Counted from the first letter of the stretch, positions 1 through 7,067 are shown. The stretch: 11,219 nt of DNA from an uncultured Peptococcaceae bacterium (GCA_937922955.1 CALAKO010000087.1:1-11219), one strand, 5' to 3'. Made by a program: numbers and translations. Notes: generated by a model from the sequence alone, not told the origin.

Positions 1-1
1 G

Positions 2-652
2 GATCAAGGGTGGACTATATTATTAGTGAGTGATCATGGCCTTATTACAAACGAAGATGAAGAATGTAGCGAAATGGGTGATCCTTTCGGAGTCAATGGA
101 AAGGTAATGAATGAATTAGGGTATCATATTATGAAATATGATGAAAATGGCAAAATGTTAAAAGAGACAGATTGGAGTAAGACAACAGCTGTTGCTCAGA
201 GAGGTAATTATATTTATATCAATTTAAAAGGTAGAGAGAAATGGGGGATTGTAGATCCAAAAGATAAATATGACTTAGAAGATAAAATAATAGATGATTT
301 GTACAGCTATCGTGATGAGAATGGAGAAAGAATTATTGCCTTAGCTTTGCGTAATAAGGATGCAGTATTATTAGGGCTAGGTGGTGATAGATGTGGTGAT
401 ATTATTTACTGGAATGTTGAACATAAAGGCCGAGTTCATGGAGATACTTTACCAGCATCTGAAGGATATGCAGATACTTCTGTTTCACCGATCTTTATTG
501 CTGCAGGCCAAGGGATAAAGGAAAATTACTTTACAGATAGATATATTCATTCGGTAGATGTAGCTCCAACTGTTGCAATTTTAGGAGGTGTTAGGTTCCC
601 TGCACAATGTGAAGGTGCACCGGCTTATCAGATTTTTTCGGAAGAAATCTAA
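2..652 (+). CDS. Alkaline phosphatase superfamily hydrolase, C-terminal part (5' end off window)
   Basis: The frame is open to the left edge, so the gene enters already in progress; only about 216 C-terminal residues are visible. The GTG at 26 lies inside the conserved core (DQGWTILLVSDHG) and is not the true start. The SDHG motif is the Asp-His metal-ligand signature of the alkaline phosphatase / phosphodiesterase / phosphoglyceromutase superfamily. Further on, GRVHG supplies a second metal-binding His, and a typical tail follows (SPIFIAAGQGIK, then IHSVDVAPTVAILGG and QCEGAPAYQI), as in family members acting on phosphate or sulfate esters. The substrate cannot be told from this fragment. 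Base composition is clearly more AT-rich than the genes downstream. A strong terminator follows at 736-784, so it is the last gene of its unit. Superfamily assignment is confident; specific function is unknown. Confidence 0.85.
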   Translation, partial: DQGWTILLVSDHGLITNEDEECSEMGDPFGVNGKVMNELGYHIMKYDENGKMLKETDWSKTTAVAQRGNYIYINLKGREKWGIVDPKDKYDLEDKIIDDLYSYRDENGERIIALALRNKDAVLLGLGGDRCGDIIYWNVEHKGRVHGDTLPASEGYADTSVSPIFIAAGQGIKENYFTDRYIHSVDVAPTVAILGGVRFPAQCEGAPAYQIFSEEI

Positions 653-735
653 TACATGGTGGCAATGAGTTTATAATGATTTATTATGACGGCGTATTTG
701 TAAGTTAATATATTAAAGTTGATCATAAAGATTAT

Positions 736-784
736 AAAGTGCTATCACTAGAAGGTTAATTAGCTTTAGTGATAGCACTTTTTT
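736..784 (+). terminator. Intrinsic terminator after the phosphatase-superfamily gene
   Basis: A perfect 15-bp stem pairs 736-750 with 767-781 (arm core GTGCTATCACTA), with a 16-nt loop, and runs into six T residues at 779-784. This ends the transcript from the left-edge gene. It is the main feature of the 316-base gap 653-968; apart from this and the promoter candidate at 896-904 I see nothing else coding there. Confidence 0.9.
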
Positions 785-895
785 CGAGAAAAATTTGAAG
801 ATGATAGATTAATAAACATTGATATCAGGGATTTTTAAATACAGTTTGCTTTTATGGATTTTTCCTACAATACAATAGAAATTAACCAGGCGATG

Positions 896-904
896 TGCTA
901 TGAT
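896..904 (+). promoter_or_regulatory. Candidate extended -10 promoter for the AI-2E family gene
   Basis: TGCTATGAT matches an extended -10 (TGn followed by TATGAT, 899-904), about 65 bases before the start codon at 969. No good -35 lies 16-18 bases upstream, which extended -10 promoters can tolerate. TACAATACAAT near 869-874 offers an alternative -10 but has poorly spaced partners. Confidence 0.4.
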
Positions 905-968
905 AAAGTGGATTGAGGTATGTGTGGGAGACACGTACTATATATATGAAAGAAAGGACTGAATCCCA

Positions 969-2084
969 ATGGAGGGATATCAAAAGAAAGAGCGTTTTAT
1001 TGTAAACGTCATTTTCTACTGTATCATCGTTGGGCTTTTGTTTGTGGTGAGCAAATATCTGCTGCCGGTGCTGATGCCGTTTTTGGTGGCATTGGTGGTG
1101 ACGCTGATCCTTAATCCCCTGATTCGTTTTGTGGGTCGTCATGAACCACGACTAAGAAAGCCCTTTGCCATCGCTTTGTGTGCGCTTTTTTATATTGTTT
1201 GTGCGTATTTGCTGGTGAACTTTGGCTGGACATTGACGCAGAAAATCGGTGATTTGATTTCGCGTATTCCTGCTTTGTTTGAAACGCAAATTGTGCCTGC
1301 ACTGTGGATGGTGTACGATCAGATTCAGGAAATGGCGCATTCAATTGATCCAAGTTTATCGCAGGAAATTAATGCCATCTTTTATGATGGGATGCAAAAT
1401 ATGCGAGTTTACATCACGGAGTATTCTATGAAGACGGTGGGGCTGCTGACGGGCACAATTACAGCGTTGCCTGCACTCTTTATCGGGGTGCTGATCACGG
1501 TTATTTCAACGTTTTTCATGATTGCGGATTTTGATTTTCTGGTGCAGCAGGGCTTTAAGCTGGTGCCAGTTTCACGTCGTGGTGCAGTGCAGACAACGGT
1601 GGTTTATGCGAAGCATATTTTGGTGAAGTATATCAAATCGTATTCCCTGATTTTTTCCATTACCTTTGTGGAGTTGGCCGTTGGTTTCACGCTCTTGGGG
1701 GTACCGAATTCCATTTTGATTGGGATGTTGGTGGCTGTGTTTGATATTTTGCCAATTCTTGGCACTGGCGGGATCTTAATTCCATGGGCCATCATCGCGG
1801 CAATTCTTGGCAAGGGAGGATTTGCCTTCGGCATTTTTGCTCTGTATGTTTTCATTGTTGTAGTGCGCAATATTATTGAACCGCGTATTGTCGGCAAGCA
1901 GATTGGTCTGCATCCGCTGGTGACACTTGTCGGGATGTTTATTGGGCTGAAGTTGTTCGGTGTTATTGGATTGTTTGGCATTCCAATTGCGCTGTCTATT
2001 TTGGTCAATTTGGACCGCAACGATGTCATTCATTTGTTCCCAAGAGACGATGGAAAGAGTACGGATCAGGTACCAATTCTTTAA
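969..2084 (+). CDS. AI-2E family transporter / YtvI-like polytopic membrane protein
   Basis: 371-residue membrane protein of the AI-2E transporter family (PF01594 type). Hydrophobic segments lie near residues 11-30 and 33-53, 65-88, 158-188, 225-245, 248-262, 265-300 and 316-347. The family pattern is clear: a hydrophobic N-terminal pair ending in NP, a soluble stretch (about 90-155), then a conserved C-terminal half with DILPILGTGGILIPW, an EPRIVGKQIGLHPL signature and a glycine-rich final segment. Length and the DILPILGTG..IPW motif resemble the sporulation membrane protein YtvI, but other subfamilies (autoinducer-2 export, PerM-like, Na+/H+ antiport) share the fold, so the transported substrate is open. 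The ATG at 969 is preceded by AAGGA (954-958) at a 10-base spacing. It is probably a single-gene unit, with a terminator at 2100-2139. Confidence 0.9.
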   Translation: MEGYQKKERFIVNVIFYCIIVGLLFVVSKYLLPVLMPFLVALVVTLILNPLIRFVGRHEPRLRKPFAIALCALFYIVCAYLLVNFGWTLTQKIGDLISRIPALFETQIVPALWMVYDQIQEMAHSIDPSLSQEINAIFYDGMQNMRVYITEYSMKTVGLLTGTITALPALFIGVLITVISTFFMIADFDFLVQQGFKLVPVSRRGAVQTTVVYAKHILVKYIKSYSLIFSITFVELAVGFTLLGVPNSILIGMLVAVFDILPILGTGGILIPWAIIAAILGKGGFAFGIFALYVFIVVVRNIIEPRIVGKQIGLHPLVTLVGMFIGLKLFGVIGLFGIPIALSILVNLDRNDVIHLFPRDDGKSTDQVPIL

Positions 2085-2099
2085 TGATGCATGTTTTTA

Positions 2100-2139
2100 G
2101 CGTGGACGGTTTTATCAAGCAGCCGCCTGCGCTTTTTTT
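2100..2139 (+). terminator. Intrinsic terminator after the AI-2E gene
   Basis: GCGTGGACGG (2100-2109) pairs with CCGCCTGCGC (2123-2132), with two G-T wobbles and one A-C mismatch across a 13-nt loop. Seven T residues follow (2133-2139). Because of the imperfections some read-through into the HAD gene, which has no obvious promoter of its own, is plausible. Confidence 0.7.
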
Positions 2140-2184
2140 ATCATTGAGGCAAAAAAGAAAACGAACAAAGGACGTGATTGATTT

Positions 2185-2886
2185 ATGACCATTGATCATA
2201 TCTTTATCGATTTGGACAATACCATCTTGGATTTTTATGCGGCTGAGGCAGAGGTGTTGGCGCCGGCGTTGGCGGCACATGGCATTGACCCTACGCTAGA
2301 AACGGTGGCGTTGTATCAGAACATCAATGTGGAACAGTGGCGCTTATTGGAAGAGGGCGAAGTATCCATTGATGAAGTGGGAGTGCGGCGGTTTGCTCTG
2401 CTTGCAGAGGCGCTGCAATGTTCGATTGACGCTCAGGCGCTTTCGGATACGTACGAGGCGATGCTGATGGAGACGTGTCATTTTATGCCAGGTGCGAAGG
2501 CGATGCTGGAGACGTTGCAAAAGCGCTATCGCCTGCATTTGGTGACCAACGGCATGGCGAGTGTGCAGTATGGCCGCATTCAAAGTGCAGGTATTGCCGA
2601 TTATTTTGAGCATTTGTTTGTTTCCAGTGATCTTGGCGCAGTGAAGCCTAGTGAAGCGTTTTTTGACGCCTGCTTTGCACAGATTGAAGGCTTTGACAAA
2701 TCACGCGCCGTTATTGTGGGCGATGGTCTGGGTGCCGATATCTGCGGCGGACTGCGCTCTGGCCTAAAGACCATTTGGTACAATGCTCAGCAAGTGGTCA
2801 ACGACAGTCCTTGGCAGCCAGATGTTGAGGTGAAAAGTCTGGCCGATGTACCGGCCATTTTAATAGAATGGGAAAACAAAAATTAG
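2185..2886 (+). CDS. yjjG: HAD-superfamily phosphatase, YjjG/YfnB type (putative 5'-nucleotidase)
   Basis: 233 residues with all four HAD motifs. Motif I is DLDNT (nucleophile D9, acid/base D11). Motif II is LVTNG with T121. Motif III is K154 in AVKPSEAFF. Motif IV is VIVGDGLGADICGG with D180 and D185. The helical cap between about residues 18 and 95, the length, and the N-terminal layout fit the YjjG/YfnB group (noncanonical pyrimidine nucleotidase or house-cleaning nucleotidase). Related HADs such as phosphoglycolate phosphatase are close in fold, so the substrate is inferred. The ATG at 2185 follows AAAGGA (2167-2172) at 12 bases. There is no separate promoter between the terminator at 2139 and this start, so expression may depend on read-through. 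No terminator is seen after it before the rubrerythrin promoter. Confidence 0.85.
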   Translation: MTIDHIFIDLDNTILDFYAAEAEVLAPALAAHGIDPTLETVALYQNINVEQWRLLEEGEVSIDEVGVRRFALLAEALQCSIDAQALSDTYEAMLMETCHFMPGAKAMLETLQKRYRLHLVTNGMASVQYGRIQSAGIADYFEHLFVSSDLGAVKPSEAFFDACFAQIEGFDKSRAVIVGDGLGADICGGLRSGLKTIWYNAQQVVNDSPWQPDVEVKSLADVPAILIEWENKN

Positions 2887-2910
2887 AATTAAACTTATTA
2901 TAATTTTAAC

Positions 2911-2939
2911 TTGACAAGGAAGGTCATATATCATATAAT
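2911..2939 (+). promoter_or_regulatory. Perfect consensus promoter P1 for rubrerythrin
   Basis: TTGACA (2911-2916) and TATAAT (2934-2939) are separated by exactly 17 bases, a full match to the sigma-70/sigma-A consensus. Transcription should start near 2946, giving a 5' UTR of about 110 nt before the ATG at 3057. Such strength fits a highly expressed protective protein and implies a need for repression. Confidence 0.9.
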
Positions 2940-2946
2940 AACATCA

Positions 2947-2965
2947 TCAAGAGCGGACCTCTTGA
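2947..2965. promoter_or_regulatory. Inverted repeat at P1 start and P2 -35 (operator candidate)
   Basis: TCAAGAG (2947-2953) and CTCTTGA (2959-2965) form a perfect 7-bp inverted repeat around CGGAC. It begins at the expected P1 start site, and its right arm overlaps the P2 -35 element. It could be an operator able to block both promoters, or a 5'-end hairpin protecting the P1 transcript. The protein that would bind is unknown. Confidence 0.45.
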
Positions 2966-2990
2966 GGCAAAACAAAGAAATAGTTATAAT
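2962..2990 (+). promoter_or_regulatory. Second promoter P2 for rubrerythrin
   Basis: TTGAGG (2962-2967) and a perfect TATAAT (2985-2990) are spaced by 17 bases. It lies 51 bases downstream of P1 in the same direction and would give a UTR of about 60 nt. The -35 matches the conserved TTGA only. Confidence 0.65.
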
Positions 2991-3056
2991 GACATTGTAG
3001 AAGTAAGATTGTCTGTTTTAAAATTAATTTACAAAGAGAATAGGAGATTGATAATT

Positions 3057-3599
3057 ATGGCAAAATGGGTTTGCAGCGTATGCGGTTATGTTTATGAAGG
3101 TGAAGCAGCACCAGAAAAGTGCCCTCAGTGCAGTGCTCCAGCAGAAAAGTTTGTTGAACAGACCGGCGAAATGAGCTGGGCAGCAGAACACGTTGTTGGC
3201 GTCGCTTCCGATGTTCCAGCAGATATCCGTGCTGACCTCGAAGCAAACTTCACTGGCGAATGCACCGAAGTTGGTATGTACCTTGCTATGGCACGTGTTG
3301 CTCATCGTGAAGGCTATCCAGAAATCGGCCTCTACTGGGAAAAGGCTGCTTGGGAAGAAGCTGAACACGCTGCTAAGTTTGCTGAACTTCTCGGTGACGT
3401 TGTTACCGATTCTACCAAGAAGAATCTGGAAATGCGCGTAGAAGCTGAAAACGGTGCTACCGCTGGTAAGACCGATCTCGCTAAGCGTGCAAAAGCACTG
3501 AACCTTGATGCTGTTCATGACACCGTTCATGAAATGGCTCGCGACGAAGCTCGTCACGGTAAAGCATTCAAAGGTCTGCTCGAAAGATACTTCGGTTAA
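3057..3599 (+). CDS. Reverse rubrerythrin (N-terminal rubredoxin, C-terminal diiron domain)
   Basis: 180 residues. A rubredoxin-like Fe(Cys)4 module comes first (C6xxC9, C22xxC25), followed by a four-helix diiron domain. That domain has a carboxylate around E68/E71 (GECTE), the first ExxH at E101-H104 and the second at E164-H167. This order is the reverse of classical rubrerythrin and is the form known in clostridia, where it works as an NAD(P)H-linked peroxidase with rubredoxin partners and is strongly oxygen-induced. The cytoplasmic role is reduction of H2O2 (and O2) to water. The ATG at 3057 has TAGGAG (3041-3046) 10 bases upstream; a TTG at 3009 is in frame but has no ribosome site and would add residues the family lacks. 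Codons differ from neighbours (many GCT, GAA, CTC), typical of high expression. Ferritin follows 82 bases after it. Confidence 0.95.
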   Translation: MAKWVCSVCGYVYEGEAAPEKCPQCSAPAEKFVEQTGEMSWAAEHVVGVASDVPADIRADLEANFTGECTEVGMYLAMARVAHREGYPEIGLYWEKAAWEEAEHAAKFAELLGDVVTDSTKKNLEMRVEAENGATAGKTDLAKRAKALNLDAVHDTVHEMARDEARHGKAFKGLLERYFG

Positions 3600-3611
3600 T
3601 TTTATCACCCC

Positions 3612-3642
3612 TAAGGCAGGAGAGAACCTCCTGCCTTATTTG
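3612..3642 (+). terminator. Hairpin between rubrerythrin and ferritin (partial terminator)
   Basis: An 11-bp perfect stem (3612-3622 with 3628-3638, core AAGGCAGGAG) has a 5-nt loop but is followed only by TTATTTG, a weak T-run. Ferritin has no clear promoter of its own, so this likely attenuates rather than stops, or protects the rubrerythrin mRNA 3' end and makes it more abundant than the ferritin part. Confidence 0.6.
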
Positions 3643-3681
3643 CGTGTCATCAGTTATTTTTAGAAAAGGAGAACGATCATC

Positions 3682-4191
3682 ATGGATAAAAAGCTTGCCG
3701 AATTGCTCAACCAGCAGGTCAACAAAGAATTTTACAGTGCCTATCTCTACTTGGATATGTCCAACTATTACGCCGATCAGGATCTCGACGGTTTTGCCAA
3801 CTGGTATAAAATCCAGGCGCAGGAAGAACGCGACCACGCGCTGCTTTTTATGGAATATCTGCAGAATAACAACGAATCCGTCACGCTCGAAGCCATTGAA
3901 AAGCCAGATAAAGTGTTCAACACTCTAATGGATCCGCTTGAAGCTGGAGCCGAACACGAACGCTACGTTACCAGCCTGATCAACGACATCTACGCCGTAG
4001 CTTATGAGCTCAAAGATTTCCGCACCATGCAGTTTCTCGACTGGTTTGTCAAAGAACAGGGCGAAGAAGAAAAGACCGCCGACAGCCTCATTAAAAAGTA
4101 TAAGCTTTTCGGTGATGATCCAAAGAGCCTTTACCTGCTCAATCAGGAACTGGCTGCCCGTGTGTACAGCGCACCTTCTCTGGTGCTGTAA
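3682..4191 (+). CDS. ftnA: Bacterial non-heme ferritin
   Basis: 169 residues, the normal length for FtnA-type ferritin subunits that assemble into 24-mer iron-storage shells. All ferroxidase ligands are recognisable: E16 (KEFY), E49 and H52 (EERDHA), E93 (EHERY), Q126 and E129 (EQGEEE), each one position before the classical E. coli numbering (17, 50, 53, 94, 127, 130). It oxidises Fe(II), using H2O2 or O2, and stores the mineral in the cytoplasm. The ATG at 3682 follows AAAAGGAG (ending 3671) at 10 bases. It lies 82 bases behind the rubrerythrin stop with no evident promoter, so co-transcription through the hairpin at 3612-3642 is likely. The pairing makes sense, since peroxide removal and iron sequestration together limit Fenton chemistry. 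A very strong terminator closes the unit. Confidence 0.95.
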   Translation: MDKKLAELLNQQVNKEFYSAYLYLDMSNYYADQDLDGFANWYKIQAQEERDHALLFMEYLQNNNESVTLEAIEKPDKVFNTLMDPLEAGAEHERYVTSLINDIYAVAYELKDFRTMQFLDWFVKEQGEEEKTADSLIKKYKLFGDDPKSLYLLNQELAARVYSAPSLVL

Positions 4192-4200
4192 TTGCATTGA

Positions 4201-4237
4201 AACACCGCCCGTGGTTTGTAACCACGGGCGGTGTTTT
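4201..4237. terminator. Strong terminator between ferritin and the convergent UbiA gene
   Basis: A perfect 16-bp stem (4201-4216 with 4220-4235, core ACCGCCCGTGGT) has a 3-nt loop and is followed by TTTTATA on +. It lies 9 bases after the ferritin stop and touches the minus-strand UbiA stop codon at 4236, so it may serve both convergent transcripts. Confidence 0.9.
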
Positions 4238-5099
4238 ATACATACAATATTCCCAGCATGGCAGCTAGGTAGAGCAGGACGAGCAGGAGCAGGGTACGGT
4301 CGTGGAGGAGGACTTCGACGGGGTCGCCGTCAGAGGCACCTTCGATGGTGAGGCTGTATTTTAGGGTGATGAGCAGGACAATGGGTACGGTGAAGATGAG
4401 CAGTCGGTTGTGATAGAAAGCGGTGGTTGTCTGATCCATGCTCCAGAGAGCGTAGAATACGTTGGCCAATGTCAGGCACATGGTCATGCTGCGATTGAGA
4501 AAGTCGAGGGGGTAGGCTTTCAGCACGCTGCGGGTGTTATGGTCATCGCTTACATGAATGAGCTCACCGCGCCGTTTGCCCAAAGCAAGGTAGAAGGAAA
4601 GGGCAAAGACAGAGAGGTAAAGCCAGTTGGATATGACGATGTCTGTGAGTTGAGCGCCGTAAATGACACGGATCACAAAACCGGCGGCTAACACAGTGAT
4701 ATCGGCGATGGGCACATTTTTGAGCCCAAAACTATAGGCTAGATTGAGTACAACGTAGAGCGCCAGAAGGAGCGCAGCAGAAAGCTGAAACACTAACGCG
4801 TTGAGAAGGATGGCTAGTACCAGCAGTGCCACGGCCAAGAGTGCGGCGCTCCGTATGGAGACGGTGCCGGCGGCAATAGGTCGGTGGCATTTGGTCGGAT
4901 GCTGACGATCTTTGTCACGGTCCTGGATGTCATTGATGATGTAGATGGCTGAGGAGGTGGCACAGAATGCCAGGAAGCCTAGCGTATCAGCACTGAGCTT
5001 GGCGGTATCAAAAAATTGTCCGCTGCACACCAAGGCTGTAAAGACTAATAGATTTTTCGTGTAATGATGCACGCGCATCAATTTGAAATAGCGGTTCAA
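4236..5099 (-). CDS. UbiA-family prenyltransferase, decaprenyl-phosphate phosphoribosyltransferase-like
   Basis: 287-residue integral membrane enzyme with about eight or nine helices. The first Asp-rich motif is N56-D57-IQ-D60-RDKD64-R, running into HPTKCHRPIAAG. The second region has YSFGLKNVPIADITVLAAGFVIR with D133. HPTKxxRPIAxG with the D-(x)-LAAGFVIRVIYGA pattern is typical of decaprenyl-phosphate 5-phosphoribosyltransferase (DPPR synthase, Rv3806c/UbiA type), which moves phosphoribose from PRPP to a polyprenyl phosphate as the first step to a lipid-linked pentofuranose donor. Other UbiA enzymes (quinone, heme O) lack this tail. The start is TTG at 5099 because AAGGGG lies 8 bases before it; ATG at residue 8 lacks a ribosome site. 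It is last in an operon with the large membrane protein upstream, whose GT-C-like look fits use of such a lipid-linked sugar. No DprE1/DprE2 homologues are in the window. Confidence 0.88.
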   Translation of the reverse strand: MNRYFKLMRVHHYTKNLLVFTALVCSGQFFDTAKLSADTLGFLAFCATSSAIYIINDIQDRDKDRQHPTKCHRPIAAGTVSIRSAALLAVALLVLAILLNALVFQLSAALLLALYVVLNLAYSFGLKNVPIADITVLAAGFVIRVIYGAQLTDIVISNWLYLSVFALSFYLALGKRRGELIHVSDDHNTRSVLKAYPLDFLNRSMTMCLTLANVFYALWSMDQTTTAFYHNRLLIFTVPIVLLITLKYSLTIEGASDGDPVEVLLHDRTLLLLVLLYLAAMLGILYV

Positions 5100-5111
5100 A
5101 AGAAAGACCCC

Positions 5112-5204
5112 TTAAGTTGGAAAATAGGTGGCGCAATAGTTGATCAGTGCCTGGATGGCTGGAATGTTCATCCAGAGCATGAGAACAACAGCGACGATGC
5201 TCAT
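5112..5204 (-). CDS. Possible 30-residue membrane peptide between the GT-like and UbiA genes
   Basis: On the minus strand an ORF beginning MSIVAVVLMLWMNIP and ending YCATYFPT encodes a single hydrophobic segment over nearly all its length. Its TAA stop (5114-5112) touches the AAGGGG ribosome site of the UbiA gene, the geometry of translational coupling. Against it: the ATG at 5204 has no Shine-Dalgarno, and the only nearby purine-rich site (AAAGGATG) is farther upstream and lies within a palindrome. In-frame sequence upstream is open only to a TAG six codons earlier. It could be a real small protein, the remnant of a lost larger gene, or chance. I do not recognise a family. Confidence 0.35.
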   Translation of the reverse strand: MSIVAVVLMLWMNIPAIQALINYCATYFPT

Positions 5205-5224
5205 AGACAGAAGCCGAAGCAGCT

Positions 5225-5240
5225 AAAGGATGCATCCTTT
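5225..5240. repeat. 16-bp perfect palindrome within the GT/UbiA intergenic stretch
   Basis: AAAGGATGCATCCTTT is self-complementary. In minus-strand RNA it can fold as a 6-bp stem with a TGCA loop, and it contains the only AAAGGA-like ribosome site in the interval, so folding could hide that site. No T-run follows on minus. Confidence 0.5.
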
Positions 5241-5257
5241 CTTTTATGTCGGCAGAT

Positions 5258-6976
5258 TTACAGAGGATAGTATTCTAGCCCAAAGATGAGCATATCTTTT
5301 ACACCGTGCAGGTTTGTAAAGAATAGTACCAGTGTTAAAAAGAGACAGATCAAAGGTAGAAGTAAAGGTTGATGGAGTTTCGCAGCTGCTTTTTTAAGCA
5401 GTAAGAAAAGTAAAACATAAAAGGCCCAACCGAAATACAGTGTATAAAGTATAAGGCCGTTTTCTTGCGTTCCCCAGCCAAGTCCAATGAGCAATACCAT
5501 TGAAAAAACGATCCAATAAGCTGCTATGCGGGCAAGTCGTTCGTTGCGATGAATGATAAAGCTTATTAAGCACAGTAAAATAAGCATCAGGCCGATCCCA
5601 TTTATTTGTTCAACCGGATCTAACATCCAGGAGATATGATGGACAGGTGTCAAAGTATATTCGCCTATTGATGCTGCTGGTGCCAGAAAGCAATCGTGAA
5701 CAAAACCGGTAAATTGAAAAATTCGATCAGAGACTGCGACTTCTTTACCAGTGAATGTTTGAAGTGAATCAATCTTTTTAAACAAAGAATAGAAAATATC
5801 GAAACGACCGCACATTAAAAGTAGAAGCATAAAGCCTAAGCCACGACGCACCATTATAGATAGCCATTTTTTTGGCGTTTTAAATGATGACCATGTTTCG
5901 GTTACTGGAAGTAAAGCCAGGCTTGTTAAAAGCGTACCACCGGCCCCGTAGAGTGCAACAGTTGTTTTTTCGTTGTTCTGCACGATGCATGTTAGAGTAA
6001 GTATTAGCCAAAAGTATGCAGACACATATTGTTCGATCATGAGGCAATTAAGAAAGGTGGTATAAGTGCAGGTTAATACAACGAGGAAGCAAACGCGCAT
6101 TGCTGATGTAAGCTTTAAAAGACGGGCCAACATTAAATTAGACACAAATAGTAGAGCAATCTGCAAGGTGTTGATAAGAATGATTTCGAAAGTTGTTGAA
6201 AGACCCAGGAATTGGCTTAATGCGTAGGGAGCGCCTACAAATGGTGCGGAAAATACTGCGAACAAAGGCTGACGAAGATCATTTTCTGGAAACGTTAAAT
6301 AGAGCCAAGCCATGTTACGCACCAAACTGCCAGAGTCACTTGTGTAGATGAGGTCATAGTAGCCGCCAGGTGCTGAATCGTAAAATACTGACGTTAGCAA
6401 AAAAAGTCGTGCAGCAAATAAGATGGATAATACTAAAAGAAAGGAGTAGATCCCTATTTCAAAAGGAGCAAGCTCAGCAAATACTCTGCTTTCTTTGAGG
6501 ATGCGTGTTAATATTTTCCAAAATTGAGCTAAGGCAACATAAACAAAAAGGTAACTCATCAGTGCCAGACATAGACTTAGTGTAAGTGGCAAGTCAGTTA
6601 CGGATGGATATGCTGCTTGTAGATCTTGAACCCACGGAGCTTGCCCTAGAAAATCATAAGCATATTTTTGCAATCGCCAACAAATACCGATAGCACTGAG
6701 CATTACGAACAAGTTTAAGCCCCAAGGCATCCATCGTACTGCTGACCAAAGATCAGACACTTGGCTTGAAAGCAGAAGTATGAGTATAAACGCAATGACC
6801 ATACTTGGTAATGTTAGATTCGCTTCGCAATAATCGTTTCCCCACTGTATTTCAGGATAAAAAAATGCTAACGATGTCAGAGAAAAGTACCAATTTTGCT
6901 TTAGATTATTTATGCCATTTTTTAGTGTTGGTTCTGGGAGAATTGTATTTATAAACGTTTTTACATAACTGGACAA
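5258..6976 (-). CDS. Large polytopic membrane protein, GT-C glycosyltransferase-like
   Basis: 572 residues with at least ten hydrophobic helices (for example about 57-71, 86-100, 131-150, 175-195, 262-282, 292-322, 368-388, 465-483, 490-505, 515-535, 540-560). The most conserved-looking stretch is the loop after the fifth or sixth helix: IYTSDSGSLVRN around D214, then FPENDLRQPLFAVFSAPF at about 229-246. An acidic residue in an extracytoplasmic loop plus an ENDLRQP-type motif is reminiscent of membrane glycosyltransferases that use polyprenyl-phosphate sugars, but I cannot assign a named family. It is translated from TTG at 6976, chosen because AAAGGGGAG ends 7 bases upstream. Promoter at 7018-7045. 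Co-transcription with the downstream UbiA/DPPR-synthase-like gene suggests it uses, or helps export, a polyprenyl-linked pentose for cell-surface glycan. Confidence 0.8.
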   Translation of the reverse strand: MSSYVKTFINTILPEPTLKNGINNLKQNWYFSLTSLAFFYPEIQWGNDYCEANLTLPSMVIAFILILLLSSQVSDLWSAVRWMPWGLNLFVMLSAIGICWRLQKYAYDFLGQAPWVQDLQAAYPSVTDLPLTLSLCLALMSYLFVYVALAQFWKILTRILKESRVFAELAPFEIGIYSFLLVLSILFAARLFLLTSVFYDSAPGGYYDLIYTSDSGSLVRNMAWLYLTFPENDLRQPLFAVFSAPFVGAPYALSQFLGLSTTFEIILINTLQIALLFVSNLMLARLLKLTSAMRVCFLVVLTCTYTTFLNCLMIEQYVSAYFWLILTLTCIVQNNEKTTVALYGAGGTLLTSLALLPVTETWSSFKTPKKWLSIMVRRGLGFMLLLLMCGRFDIFYSLFKKIDSLQTFTGKEVAVSDRIFQFTGFVHDCFLAPAASIGEYTLTPVHHISWMLDPVEQINGIGLMLILLCLISFIIHRNERLARIAAYWIVFSMVLLIGLGWGTQENGLILYTLYFGWAFYVLLFLLLKKAAAKLHQPLLLPLICLFLTLVLFFTNLHGVKDMLIFGLEYYPL

Positions 6977-7017
6977 AAAGCAACTCCCCTTTATTGTTGT
7001 ATGATGCGTTGTAATTT

Positions 7018-7045
7018 ATTATATCATACAAGCAACATCTGTCAG
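7018..7045 (-). promoter_or_regulatory. Promoter of the GT-like/UbiA operon
   Basis: Read on minus: CTGACA (7045-7040), a 16-base spacer, then a perfect TATAAT (7023-7018). Transcription would start near 7011, giving a short leader to the TTG start at 6976. Confidence 0.75.
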
Positions 7046-7067
7046 CTTTAAAGATTGATAATGCATA

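Noticed and set aside
2898..2904. PerR box upstream of rubrerythrin
   Set aside because: TTATAAT half-sites occur here and at 2984-2990, but the second halves do not match the PerR palindrome, and the second copy is explained as a -10 element.
3024..3608. 194-codon open frame antisense to rubrerythrin
   Set aside because: It mirrors the codon bias of a highly expressed gene; the translated product (Phe/Cys-rich) has no recognisable domain, and the opposite strand is certain rubrerythrin.
5008..5235. 75-codon minus-strand frame spanning the UbiA start
   Set aside because: It overlaps the well-supported UbiA start by nearly 100 bases in another frame and its ATG touches the only ribosome-like site.
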